From NCBI RefSeq assembly GCF_964204645.1, contig NC_134029.1:15766450-15830449 (forward strand): 64,000 nucleotides of DNA, written 5' to 3'. The stretch is from Tubulanus polymorphus. Its lineage: Eukaryota; Nemertea; Palaeonemertea; Tubulaniformes; Tubulanidae. A model generated the notes under the pieces. The model had not been told where the DNA came from. It made no database searches and was given only the letters and a program-made list of their open reading frames with translations. A program made the translations under genes and the position numbers. The first letter of the stretch is position 1; every line of letters begins with the position of its first letter. Shown one piece after another: positions 27,101-35,970 of the stretch.

Positions 27101-28300
27101 ACCGAGGATAAACAAGAAGATTTAATGACTAAAACCAGCTGTCGCAGTATATTTACTATTAGAAATATACCTTGTTCTGGAATAAATTGATGTATTTGAT
27201 TTAATTACGACGAAGACAAAAGCACGCGGGTATTCCCGATTTCCTGGTACAAGGTCACTGTTTCATTCATATTGCAGATTGGCAGAAGAGTAAGTATGGC
27301 AATGAATCTAAATTGATCATGTCTACGACTCGGCAGTTCTTTCATAACGTTGATTCCTCAGGACACAGTCGGATTAATTGCAGATAGTGATGTATTCAGG
27401 ATATTCCAATCGGATATGGTTTTAAGGGGGCCAATTTACGACTTTTAACAGTGAGGTTGTATTCATAGTTCTGATAATGAATTGCATGATAAAGAAATGG
27501 CTTCTGACTTCGATGATATTTTCATGGATCCATCAAATTTTTTGTCGACTCATAATCGATAACATTCACAGGAATGCGTTGGCAAAATGGAAGTTGGCCG
27601 GTGATCGAACTAGCCGCCCCTTATGGCGATAGGCGTTGGTGCTGGCATCTAAGCGCTCCGGAAATAAATAATTACGATATATCAACTGACTTACAACATC
27701 ACTTTAAGTTAAGCTATTATGGGGAAATAAAAAATTACGTCTTGGTAATTTCGAACCTGCCGACTCTTGTACATCAATACATCGTCTTAACCACTCGGCT
27801 ACCGGGTTTTGCCAAAGAACTGATGGTTTTCTCTCAATTGGATGTGCCGACACGTTATTAAAATTGTGCCACTTCTAGACAAATGTTTCATTCTATCGAG
27901 TTTGTATCTACATTTGCGTATGATTGATTCTAAGTAAAATGTTTCAAGGCATTCTAACTTATGCTTTCAGAGCGCTGTAAATCCCATCACATTGATTAGA
28001 ACATTTACCGAGTAGTAGCTGAACCTGAGAAATAATACATTTTGTGAAATCTTTCTGGGTGGAAATGGCATAAGAAAGAATACTCAACGGAATTAGAAGA
28101 GGGTTTTACAAATGGGTCACGAATGTGACTGCACTTGTATCAAATAATGACCCAATGTGATATTTTTCCGGTTGAAATCATGTACAATGTTATCCCAAAC
28201 TATCAAGTGTAAAAAATAGAAAAACTTGTGTCTAGTTATCATCAACAGCATGTGTGAATACGTGCGGAATCGGATCGTTCATCTCATTAACACACTATTT
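24160..28300. other. Unassigned stretch, no confident gene
   Basis: No protein family recognised. Contents noted: an 11-bp hairpin at 24478-24502 (AGGACGTTCGT and complement), an isolated Pol III B-box-like GGTTCGAATCCC at about 26106, and a decayed tRNA-like segment near 27755-27812 (minus). Small frames such as 24180-24386 and 27574-27861 show no recognised domain. Confidence 0.5.
27755..27812 (-). repeat. tRNA-like (Ser/Leu-type) SINE head or tRNA relic
   Basis: The minus strand contains a perfect A-box type TAGCCGAGTGGTTAAGACG and a B-box-like GGTTCGAAATT about 40 nt later. The acceptor and T stems do not pair, so this is a relic or SINE head rather than a working tRNA gene. Confidence 0.4.
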
Positions 28301-28305
28301 TTCAG

Positions 28306-28553
28306 ACATTGTGTGACCTTCGCAAGTACGCCACTGGTGGGAGATTTATCAGTAAAAAACAGGGAATTTGTCGGAGAAGATCTTCCTCACGTTGCAGCAC
28401 CAGAAGGGTCTGATGGCCTTCCTGACGAAGAGGGCTGTTATAACTGTGATGGTAATACCGATGGCACTAGAAATGCTCGACGAACTAAGCGAGATGCAAA
28501 CGTAATAGATCTGCCCCATAGGATTTCGAAAAAGTCAATTGAAGCTCTGGTGG
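28306..28553 (+). CDS. Candidate host exon of a secreted or processed protein
   Basis: A 248-nt open segment preceded by a pyrimidine-rich acceptor (CTATTTTTCAG) and followed by a donor-like GG/GTAAAAC. The frame gives about 82 residues: an acidic, Gly/Asp-rich stretch with a Cys pair (DEEGCYNCDGNTDG), then a dibasic, furin-like RRTKRDANVIDLP. No family recognised. Composition differs from the surrounding transposon debris, and no transposon motif is visible. It could still be a chance open frame (the reading frame runs 28226-28576). Confidence 0.35.
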
Positions 28554-28699
28554 GTAAAACCTTTTTATCACAATAAATACAAAATTTTCATTCAATGGAT
28601 TGTCATGATATCGAATTCAATTTCAGTTATACTTCATTATTGTTATACTTTGTTATTTTTCTTCACAGCAATAAGATGTAGATATGAGATGTCAATAGT

Positions 28700-28848
28700 A
28701 GTAATTGTATAAATAGGGGTTCAGATCAAAGGTCGAGAGGTCGAGCTCATAAAAATGAAAAATAAATTCTTGCACGCTCGATTTCATTTTTCATTTTTAC
28801 TCGCCCTTCTCTCAACCTTTAATCTGAACCCCTATTTATACAATTACT
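28700..28848. repeat. Polinton-type hairpin terminus
   Basis: 149-bp palindrome with arms AAATAGGGGTTCAGAT...AAGGT and complement. The centre TTCTTGCACGCTCGATTT is a variant of the shared core. Confidence 0.75.
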
Positions 28849-29080
28849 CTAATAATTCCATATATTAAAAGTTTAAGTAAAGTGATAGCATAATAATCTA
28901 GATAAATAAGATCAAATATAGATTTCGAATAATAAAAAATCAATTTTTAAACATAAAATGTGTGAGTAAAGTGTGAGTGAAATAATTCATATTTAAAACA
29001 TTTATTATACATATTTTTTTACTAAATTGATTTTAGAAGTTATTCATTTATATGTTATTCATGTATATAAATATTTTAAG

Positions 29081-29258
29081 AGTAATAGGGGTAATGGGCT
29101 TTCAGGTTAAATAATTCTCGCACGCTCGAATTTATTTTTCACTTTTTATGAGTTTCACTCCTAATTCAAATAGAAATTATTGTTATTGTCATATTTTTCC
29201 ATTTTTTATGAGCTCGACCTTTCGACCTTTGATCTGAAAGCCCATTACCCCTATTACT
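29081..29258. repeat. Polinton-type hairpin terminus
   Basis: 178-bp palindrome with outer arms AGTAATAGGGGTAATGGGCT and complement. It holds the core TTCTCGCACGCTCGAATTT and an extra AT-rich spacer. ATTTTAAG immediately left is the same boundary seen at 39390-39397. Confidence 0.75.
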
Positions 29259-29431
29259 TTTGTTTGTCCATTTTCTGAAAATCATAGCAGATAGGCATCT
29301 GGTTTGGGGCAAAATGACAGAGTGGATTGAAGCTTAAACCGTTCAAAGTTGAAATAGTCTATATTTGGACTTTTGATAGATAGTAGAAAATCTCTTTTTT
29401 CTTTCATTTGACCATTTAAATGAAAACAAAG

Positions 29432-29548
29432 AGCGGCCGCGGCTGTGTTTAAGACGTGTGCGGCTCCGGCCGGGACCGGGGCCGGGACCGTGTTTCAGAC
29501 GTGTGGCGGCGGCCGCGGCCTGGGCCGGGCCGTGTTTCAGACCCTACC
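29432..29548. repeat. GC-rich minisatellite-like block
   Basis: Abrupt GC-rich island of about 117 bp in AT-rich sequence. It has two GCGGCCGCGGC-type blocks and two GTGTTTCAGAC repeats, with runs of GGGACCGGGGCC type. It lies between two broken Polinton hairpin arms. Confidence 0.7.
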
Positions 29549-29564
29549 TTTTTGGCATGAGCTT

Positions 29565-29610
29565 TTATGAGCTCGACCTCTCGATCTGAACCCCTATTTA
29601 TACAATTACT
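29565..29610. repeat. Half of a Polinton hairpin terminus
   Basis: Matches the right arm of 28700-28848 (GAGCTCGACCTCTCGATCTG, ending CAATTACT). The other arm has been lost next to the GC-rich block. Confidence 0.6.
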
Positions 29611-29809
29611 TATAGTAAATCAGAAAAAATGTCTTAACCCTGGTGGAAAGGATTAGAACCGTACACTGCGGGCTTTTTGACATCAGATGCCTCCGAAATA
29701 GAATATTTATGCTAAATGCCTTTAATGAACGTTTTATTACAGGGAAATAAGATTTGACTAATAGTTCTTCAACCATAAAGATCGAGCTGTATTTTATCAC
29801 ATGGATATA

Positions 29810-30300
29810 AGTAATTACAAAATCAGGGTTTCATACCAGATGTCGAGAGGCCGACAAATCACTCATCACCACTCATCACCACAATAAATATTTTTTCCTA
29901 ATAAATGGGAGACAAAAAACATTCATAACATTAAAAAATAATAGAATAAAAGCATCAAAGCAACAATATGAAATGAAAAAAATTAGTCGATGTTTCACAA
30001 AAAATATCTAACATAAAATACTAAAATTAGGAAAAAATTAAAACTAAATATGGGGAAAAAATATCAGCAAATTAAAAAATAAAAATAAATTTTTCAAACT
30101 TTTAAATATAAAATTGTTTATACAATAATAACATTTTAGAAAATGAAAAGTGTGAGTAAAATGTGAGTAAAAATAATTTAGATTGTAAGATATTAAAAGT
30201 GTGAGTAAAATGTGAGTAAAAATGATTTAGATTTTAAGATATGGAAAGTGTGAGAAAAGCGTGAGTAAAATAATTTAGATTTTTCAATATAATGTATAAT
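29810..30300. mobile_element. Polinton end fragment with direct subterminal repeats
   Basis: Starts AGTAATTAC, then a half hairpin arm (CATACCAGATGTCGAGAGG). It continues as AT-rich sequence with repeated AGTGTGAGTAAAATGTGAGT units at 30148-30275. The inverse of these units (ACTCACACTTTT) recurs inside the terminus ending near 43090, so both may be ends of related elements. Truncated near 30300. Confidence 0.55.
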
Positions 30301-30479
30301 TTACATCTAGACGGAACAATTTCAACGAACTCAAAGTTCATAGACGGCGTATACGCTCTCTTTATTTCAACACGTGTTTCTCAGTCCGCGAGCAGAATCT
30401 AGATCAACTTTGAATTCATCGTTGGCTCCTCCGAATTAATAACACGACTTCATTCACCCACTTCAAAAATCACCACTGA

Positions 30480-31144
30480 ATAACTGTGCGATATATCATT
30501 TCGATTCAACCACTGATCCAACATCGGGTGAGTGAGTCCTGTCGCGGACGCCAAAATGTGACAGGCTGGTTGCCCGTGTACTCTTATGTGTGCTCTTGCG
30601 GCTCCTGTCGTAGGTTCGGACTCCCGTTCAACTTGACAATGGTCGAAGTCTTCCGAGGAGGTGGGAACACGTCCCTATGTGATCCTCTGAAGAAAAACGG
30701 CTAAATGAATCATCAATAGTCTTTCTAAAGATATAATATATTTCTTTACAATTGATCCCTCGAGCATGGCAGCCTCTGATCATCTAACATATAAATATTA
30801 ATAACCATTTTATCACACTGACTTACAATACATAGCACCAATTCAATTTACACAGACGAGAGGTAGCCATGTTGAATTTGCCAAAAATTGAATTATTCAA
30901 CTTTAAAAGAATAAGAATAGATAATTATCACCTGAAGAAGAGCGAATAAGTAAATTATCAATAGTCATTCTAAAGATATAATTCATTTCTTTACAATTGA
31001 TCTCTCAAACGTGGCGGTCACTGATTATCTGAAAACGCCACCTATTAGGAAAACTAAATACTGGTCCTATCGGGTATATACTGATCCAATACTGCCATAA
31101 CGAAACAAAAACACATACCCAGACATCAAATGTCGGCTATCACA
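30480..31144 (-). mobile_element. LTR with adjacent primer-binding site (Gypsy-type remnant)
   Basis: An LTR-like segment at 30557-31144 (588 bp) begins TGTGACAG and ends CTATCACA. On the minus strand it is followed by TTTTGGCGTCCGCGACAGG, a typical tRNA primer-binding site position, so it is the 5' LTR of a minus-oriented element. The body is lost near 30300. Inside the LTR an ~80-bp block (ATCAATAGTC..TCTAAAGATATAAT) is repeated 245 bp apart, at about 30710 and 30955. No second LTR in the window. Confidence 0.55.
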
Positions 31145-31330
31145 TTCCCAAAATAAATGGATTCCGTCTTCGGACGACGAGTGTAAAGTTAATGCAATTG
31201 TCCGCTGCGATTTAAGCCCAAGTGGGCTAAAAAGCAAAACCGGTTTGCTTAATCCCTCAGAAACTACCGACCGGTCAATCTTCTATTTCTGTCGTAAGTA
31301 TTGGAGCGTCCTGTAGCTGTTCGTTTAGAA

Positions 31331-32262
31331 CCCTATAAGGGCCCCGGGGTCACCGGTGACCCATCCCTCAAATAGGGCCCATCCCCACAGAGAAATTCCT
31401 CAAAATATTATTTTTACAACCTGTAGGCAATTAAGGGACACCGGTGACACTATTTAGACACTAGCTTGTGTTGCCATCTACATTGATTGTCAGTGGTAAG
31501 CGGAGGTAATGGCTGCCCCCAGTGTGTGATTGGGACTACCAAATTTTGGATTTTGAAGCACCGTAAAGGCTAGTATACACGCTAATCAATCATTGTTCAG
31601 AAATATAATAATACTAAGCATTAGTTCAGCACGTAAAAGTTATCAAATACGCGACACTGTCCCACTGCTATATGTATTCAGATTGATGGGTCACCAGTGT
31701 CCCTTAAGTAATAACTGGTATCAGATTGAAAAAAAGTTAGAAATTCATTACGATTTAACTGTTCATTATAAGTAATAGAATATTATTGGTATAAAAAACC
31801 TTCTATCGATATGGTAGAGATAATCAAGATCAGGACTTGCACACTCAAGTTATGCATGCCTGATGGTGGTTGACATACTTTGTCCGAATGGCAAAAATAA
31901 GTTATTTTGTTAATAAAATATAGTGACAAAGGTAGTGACAAATATTTCTGGTATCAGGCTAAATTTCAAACGTAGAAAAATATAAGGTTTTGCCTGTATA
32001 AGTTCAACAATGAGTTATTGTGTGTTTCTTATCATTTTTAATTGCATAGTATATGGTTTTTCAAATTGGCTTGAATTATTCTTTTCCAAAGACTGGTGAC
32101 AGTAACAACCATAGGGACACTGGTGACCCGGGCCAAAACCTACCCAAAATGTTGGCAACAATGCAAAACGAGTATTTGAGGTCTATTTAGAGTTCAAATA
32201 TATACAGAATCTGAGTTTACATCAATTTTTACCAATTTCTTGACAGCTTGGCTCTTATAGGG
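31331..32262. mobile_element. Non-autonomous DNA transposon, 932 bp
   Basis: Terminal inverted repeats CCCTATAAGGGCC and GGCTCTTATAGGG match over 13 bp with one mismatch. Near the left end is a perfect 16-bp palindrome GGGTCACCGGTGACCC (31347-31362). Related sites GGACACCGGTGAC (31436), GGGTCACCAGTGTCCC (31687) and GGGACACTGGTGACCCG (32115) recur inside, in both orientations. CCCT ends recall piggyBac, but no TTAA duplication is seen. No coding sequence. Confidence 0.5.
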
Positions 32263-32269
32263 TTGATAG

Positions 32270-33958
32270 CTTACATGGATGCGAACAATTTATATGACAC
32301 CTCTATCAGTCTGCGTCTAAATCAGGCCACAGTCCCGGGACCGCTTGTCAAGGTCCTTAGTGACCTCCGAAACATGATCGTCAATGATGCTGCAGCAATG
32401 ATTGTAGATACTACTGCTTCTTAGATTTAAGCGCTTCTTAGATTTATAATGGCAACTGCTTTTGAAAGCTATTGATGGAGCCTAATTTGACAATTTTATG
32501 CCGTTTTGGGGGATTTTTAGCGATGAAGTGTCATCTTATATAGATCTACTATAGAAACAACACGAGCAGAATTGTACAACATTTGCTGTCGAATTAACAA
32601 GTAGGATTTTTATATATTACTGATACAACATATAAAATTCTTCAATGAGAAAACTACAAAAGAAGAAATAAAATTGACGATAATTTTTAGGCCAGCCGTA
32701 GGCTGAGCCTATTACTATACACATGGAGCGAATTTAAATGACATGGTTTCCAGAGCAAAGGCTCTTTGTCTGTTCAACTGAGCATATATTCATACAAATC
32801 ATTCATTACAGCATTATCCATTCTCCAAACTCTACGTAGCTGAATTTTGAAAGAGGGCCTCGTTAAGATTTATATGAGCTTTTTCGCGAATATCTGATCA
32901 AAAAAATATTGGTTTCGAAAAGCCAATCAGAATATAAAGACTCCTCTATGATTGGCTTAGCCGCAGAAATCAGCAAGTGTTCACGTGAACCTGTTTTATT
33001 TTTAGATCTAAAACAGTATTTCAAGATCGATTTCTGTGAAAGCTTTAGTCGATTTGGTTTTTGGGAGGAATATTTTTATTAGCACTACAGAAAATATCAT
33101 TGACCGTTGTGCAAAGTCCGGAAAAAATAGCTTTTTCTTAAATCGGATAGATGACGTTGATATGCTAATTAGCCGTGTGCTCAAACTACATATTCAATCA
33201 AATCTTATTCTGCAAAAAAATATCAAATCCAATTCTATTTTGTTTTATTGAGCAAATTTCAGAAAATTCTATTCTATTCCGCATTAAAATCTTATCTTGA
33301 CAAATTTAACCCACAGAATGCATCATCATTTGCCATTTTATGAAAAGCTGACAGGCTGGACATAGTGCCCCTTGGGGCTCTTGTTCATTTATTGTGCTGA
33401 AAATTGCATGTCGATGCGCGGCGTAGTTTGTAGTATTTACTGCGGAGCTGTGATGATAGCGCCATCGTTTTAGTAACACGTGAAGCTCAACAAACTCAAC
33501 GAAGCCGTTAATCTTCAGATAAAGGATATTCTCTTAATAAAACATGATTTGTATGAATATGTTTGAACTGAAATTATTGATGCATACGCTCGGGATTATC
33601 TTGACGAAAAAAAAACGTTTGCATCGATATGCAGATGAATTTTTAACAATTCTGATTCGCATTAAAAACACCATACAGGTCGACCAATATTGTGTTGAAT
33701 TCGATAGGTGTTAAATGGGGATCACTGGCTACGATCCTGCCGATGCGTGGGATCCGTCTCATTGACCTCTGCATCTCTAGTGCGCTTGCTTGACGCTAAG
33801 GTTTATGACGAGAGGGTAGCTGCGATCTGTGCGCTTTCTCATATGGCGTAGTTTAAGCTGCATAGCCGATAGAGTGATATTACGAGGGAACAGGGCCCGT
33901 CGTTCCTGTCCGGAGAATAGAATTGAGACCACTAACACGTACATTTGTTCATGTCGAA
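32270..33958. other. Unassigned stretch
   Basis: No gene recognised. One inverted CCAAT pair lies at 32921-32957 (AGCCAATCA and TGATTGGCT around AATATAAAG), which looks promoter-like but has no convincing exon downstream. Confidence 0.4.
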
Positions 33959-33964
33959 CTGGTG

Positions 33965-34086
33965 AGTAATAGGGAATAAGTTGTTTCAAGCCAAAGGTCG
34001 AAAGGTCGTAAGATAAATTCTCGCACACTCAAATTTATTTTCCGACCTTTCGACCTTTGACTTGAAACAACTTATTTCCTATTACT
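33965..34086. repeat. Left hairpin terminus of Polinton B
   Basis: 122-bp palindrome with arms AGTAATAGGGAATAAGTTGT and near-complement ACAACTTATTTCCTATTACT, plus AAGGTCGAAAGGTCG and complement. Core TTCTCGCACACTCAAATTT. Confidence 0.85.
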
Positions 34087-34130
34087 CTTAAAATATTCAT
34101 CTGATAACTTCTAAAATCAATTTTAATAAA

Positions 34131-34583
34131 AAATATAGCTGCAAAGCAGCGATAACGGGTTTTCTGGATGCATGTGATCGAAAGGAAAAATTAATTACCG
34201 GGTATTCGATGGAAAAAATAAAATGAGATGATTTGGATATTATCGGAGCAATCCTCTTTTTGGTTGAATGGTCTTACCCCAGTATAGTCCCCCGTGATTT
34301 GGAAATTTTCGGAGCCCTCCTTTATTTACTTACTAAATGACGTCACAAACTGTTATTTCGCCGGTGCTAGTTGTCTAACAATTCAATTCAATTCTTTATT
34401 TACATTAACCTAATAAGTAATTTAAAGTTTCAAATAGGATGGAAAGTACATTCAGACAATCTGTTGGTTCAGAGAGACCGTTATTACAGTATCAATTTAT
34501 ACATTTCGTTTCGAAGCTGTCAGTTGCCGAATCTGAATGAAGATGAATTTTATTTGACGAAATCGGCGGAAAATATATAATAA
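34131..34583. repeat. Insertion in the left end of Polinton B
   Basis: About 450 bp with no counterpart in the right end. It contains a direct repeat (GATTTGGATATTATCGGAGC and GATTTGGAAATTTTCGGAGC) and ends in an ATA/ATAATA tract. Family unknown; the AATAATAATAATAG tail suggests a retroposed element. Confidence 0.45.
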
Positions 34584-34755
34584 TAATAATAGAAAATGAA
34601 GGATTTAAAGGAAATAAATATAAATTCAGAACATATTTACCAGATAGATTTCATAGATTATCAAGTGAAGATCTAGAAGAATTATGTTCTGGTGATTTCT
34701 ATTTCATATATAAAGGTAAGAATGAAAAAGGGCACCATGAAATAGATTTCGAATA
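34584..34755 (+). pseudogene. OB-fold-like ORF, C-terminal half in left end of Polinton B
   Basis: Encodes KYKFRTYLPDRFHRLSSED, LCSGDFYFIYKGKN and the end EIDFE with TAA at 34753. It mirrors the intact copy at 39338-38997. The 5' half was replaced by the insertion at 34131-34583. Confidence 0.75.
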
Positions 34756-34770
34756 AAATATGTAAAATAA

Positions 34771-35521
34771 ATGGTAGAATTAAAAGAATATAGAATATTT
34801 GTTGATTCAAGAAGACTTACAAATTATAAATCTCATAATTTACTAGTACAATTAGATAGGGAATTTAGAAATTTTGTTGATTTAAAATTAGTGAATATAA
34901 GTTTATGTAATTCTTTTTATAATGTATCGGATAAAAGTCTTGATCATAATTCTTTTGTGATTCATGTTAGGAGAAATAGTAAATGGTATAATCTATTTTT
35001 AATACCAGGATTATATAATTTAGAGACTTTAGCGCAAGAAGTTAATAGAAAAGCTAAAACAAAATGAGCGCAGCTGCTGGATTTGGAATTAATTTTTTTT
35101 TAAGTGATAATAATAATAAATTAAGAATAAAGTAAGCTAACGAAGAACAACATAAATTTATAGTAGGAAAACAATTAGCTAAACTGTTAGGAATTACACC
35201 AAATAAACTCAAATGTTGATAGTATATAATATAATACCTTTTACACATTTTTATATTTATTGCAATTTAATTGATCCTACAAAAACATTTGAAGCAACTA
35301 AAGATACAATTCGTAATTCTAGTATATTAAATATTTTACCATTAAAACATGTAAAACAATTTGGAACTCAAATAAATTATAATTTAGCTGAATGTGATTT
35401 CAAACCATGCATTCCACATTTTAACAATTTTAAATTAGAAATAAGAAATCATAATGGATACTTAATTGATTTGAATAACTTTCCTGTAATTTATGAATTA
35501 GTTATAAGATGTAAAGAATAA
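34771..35521 (+). pseudogene. Polinton penton-like minor capsid protein, interrupted
   Basis: The ATG at 34771 lies in TAAATGG, 16 bp after the previous stop. The N-terminal part (34771-35064, 98 aa) has FRNFVDLKLVNISLCNSFYN and WYNLFLIPGLYNLETL. The C-terminal part (about 35250-35521) has FYIYCNLIDPTKTF and NFKLEIRNHNGYLIDL followed by VIYELVIR. These blocks match Polinton and adintovirus penton (vertex capsid) proteins, where PGLY and the IYC.L.D block are conserved. A stop at 35065 and frame changes to about 35250 break the gene. It would form virion vertices if intact. Confidence 0.7.
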
Positions 35522-35537
35522 TTTTTTCACTATATAA

Positions 35538-35862
35538 ATGAATATAACTGTTGGACCGAGTATATGCTTTGGATTTGATTTTAAACGCGAGAAAGAAATG
35601 AAATTTGATATTAATGATGTAATTACACATATTAAAAATATTGCATTTTCTAATGAAACAAATTTTGATTTTGAAAAAAAAAACAATAGATAAAGAAAAT
35701 TTTAATGTAGAAAAGATTACCGATTTAATTAGAGAATCTTTAAGATTTTATGAATTAGGTGAAGATGTTATTATTGATGATATTAAAAATATATTATCTA
35801 AAATATATGATTATCATAAAAGTAGTAATGAAATAAATGTTGAAATAATTATAACTAAGTGA
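35538..35862 (+). pseudogene. Small Polinton ORF of unknown function, one frameshift
   Basis: Starts MNITVGPSICFGFDF at 35538 (TAAATG context) and ends IITK at 35862. A run of ten A at about 35675-35690 shifts the frame. About 108 residues, acidic and helical, no recognised domain. It follows the penton-like gene on the same strand, so it may be a virion or assembly protein. Confidence 0.45.
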
Positions 35863-35897
35863 ACTAAATATTTTGAAGATAGTATTTTTTTATTAAT

Positions 35898-35970
35898 AAA
35901 TGAGTGATAATAACTGGTTTATATAATTGAGCATTACTATCAGTTGGAACTGTTGGTTATTCAATGGTAT
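35898..35970 (+). pseudogene. Start of a further small Polinton ORF, truncated
   Basis: An ATG in ATAAATGAGTGATAA context begins a short frame with a hydrophobic relic (TVGYSMVLKKV in another frame). It is cut near 35970, where minus-strand polymerase sequence begins; this is the internal deletion junction of Polinton B. Confidence 0.35.

Larger units (their letters stand above)
28700..29258. mobile_element. Miniature Polinton derivative: two hairpin ends joined by ~230 bp
   Basis: Hairpin 28700-28848 (AGTAATTG...CAATTACT) and hairpin 29081-29258 (AGTAATAGGGG...CCCCTATTACT) flank a body containing a relic of the OB-fold ORF stop region (GATTTCGAATAA, 28921) and ATTGATTTTAGAAGTTATTC, as found inside Polinton B ends. 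The outer flanks (AATAGT and TTTGTT) do not match, so this is either a deletion product of two different elements or one whose target duplication has decayed. Non-coding. Confidence 0.6.

Noticed and set aside
27755-27812. Functional tRNA-Ser or tRNA-Leu
   Set aside because: A box is perfect but acceptor and T stems do not pair; kept only as a relic.
32921-32957. Host promoter with paired CCAAT boxes
   Set aside because: Inverted CCAAT pair around a TATA-like core is suggestive, but no exon or donor follows.
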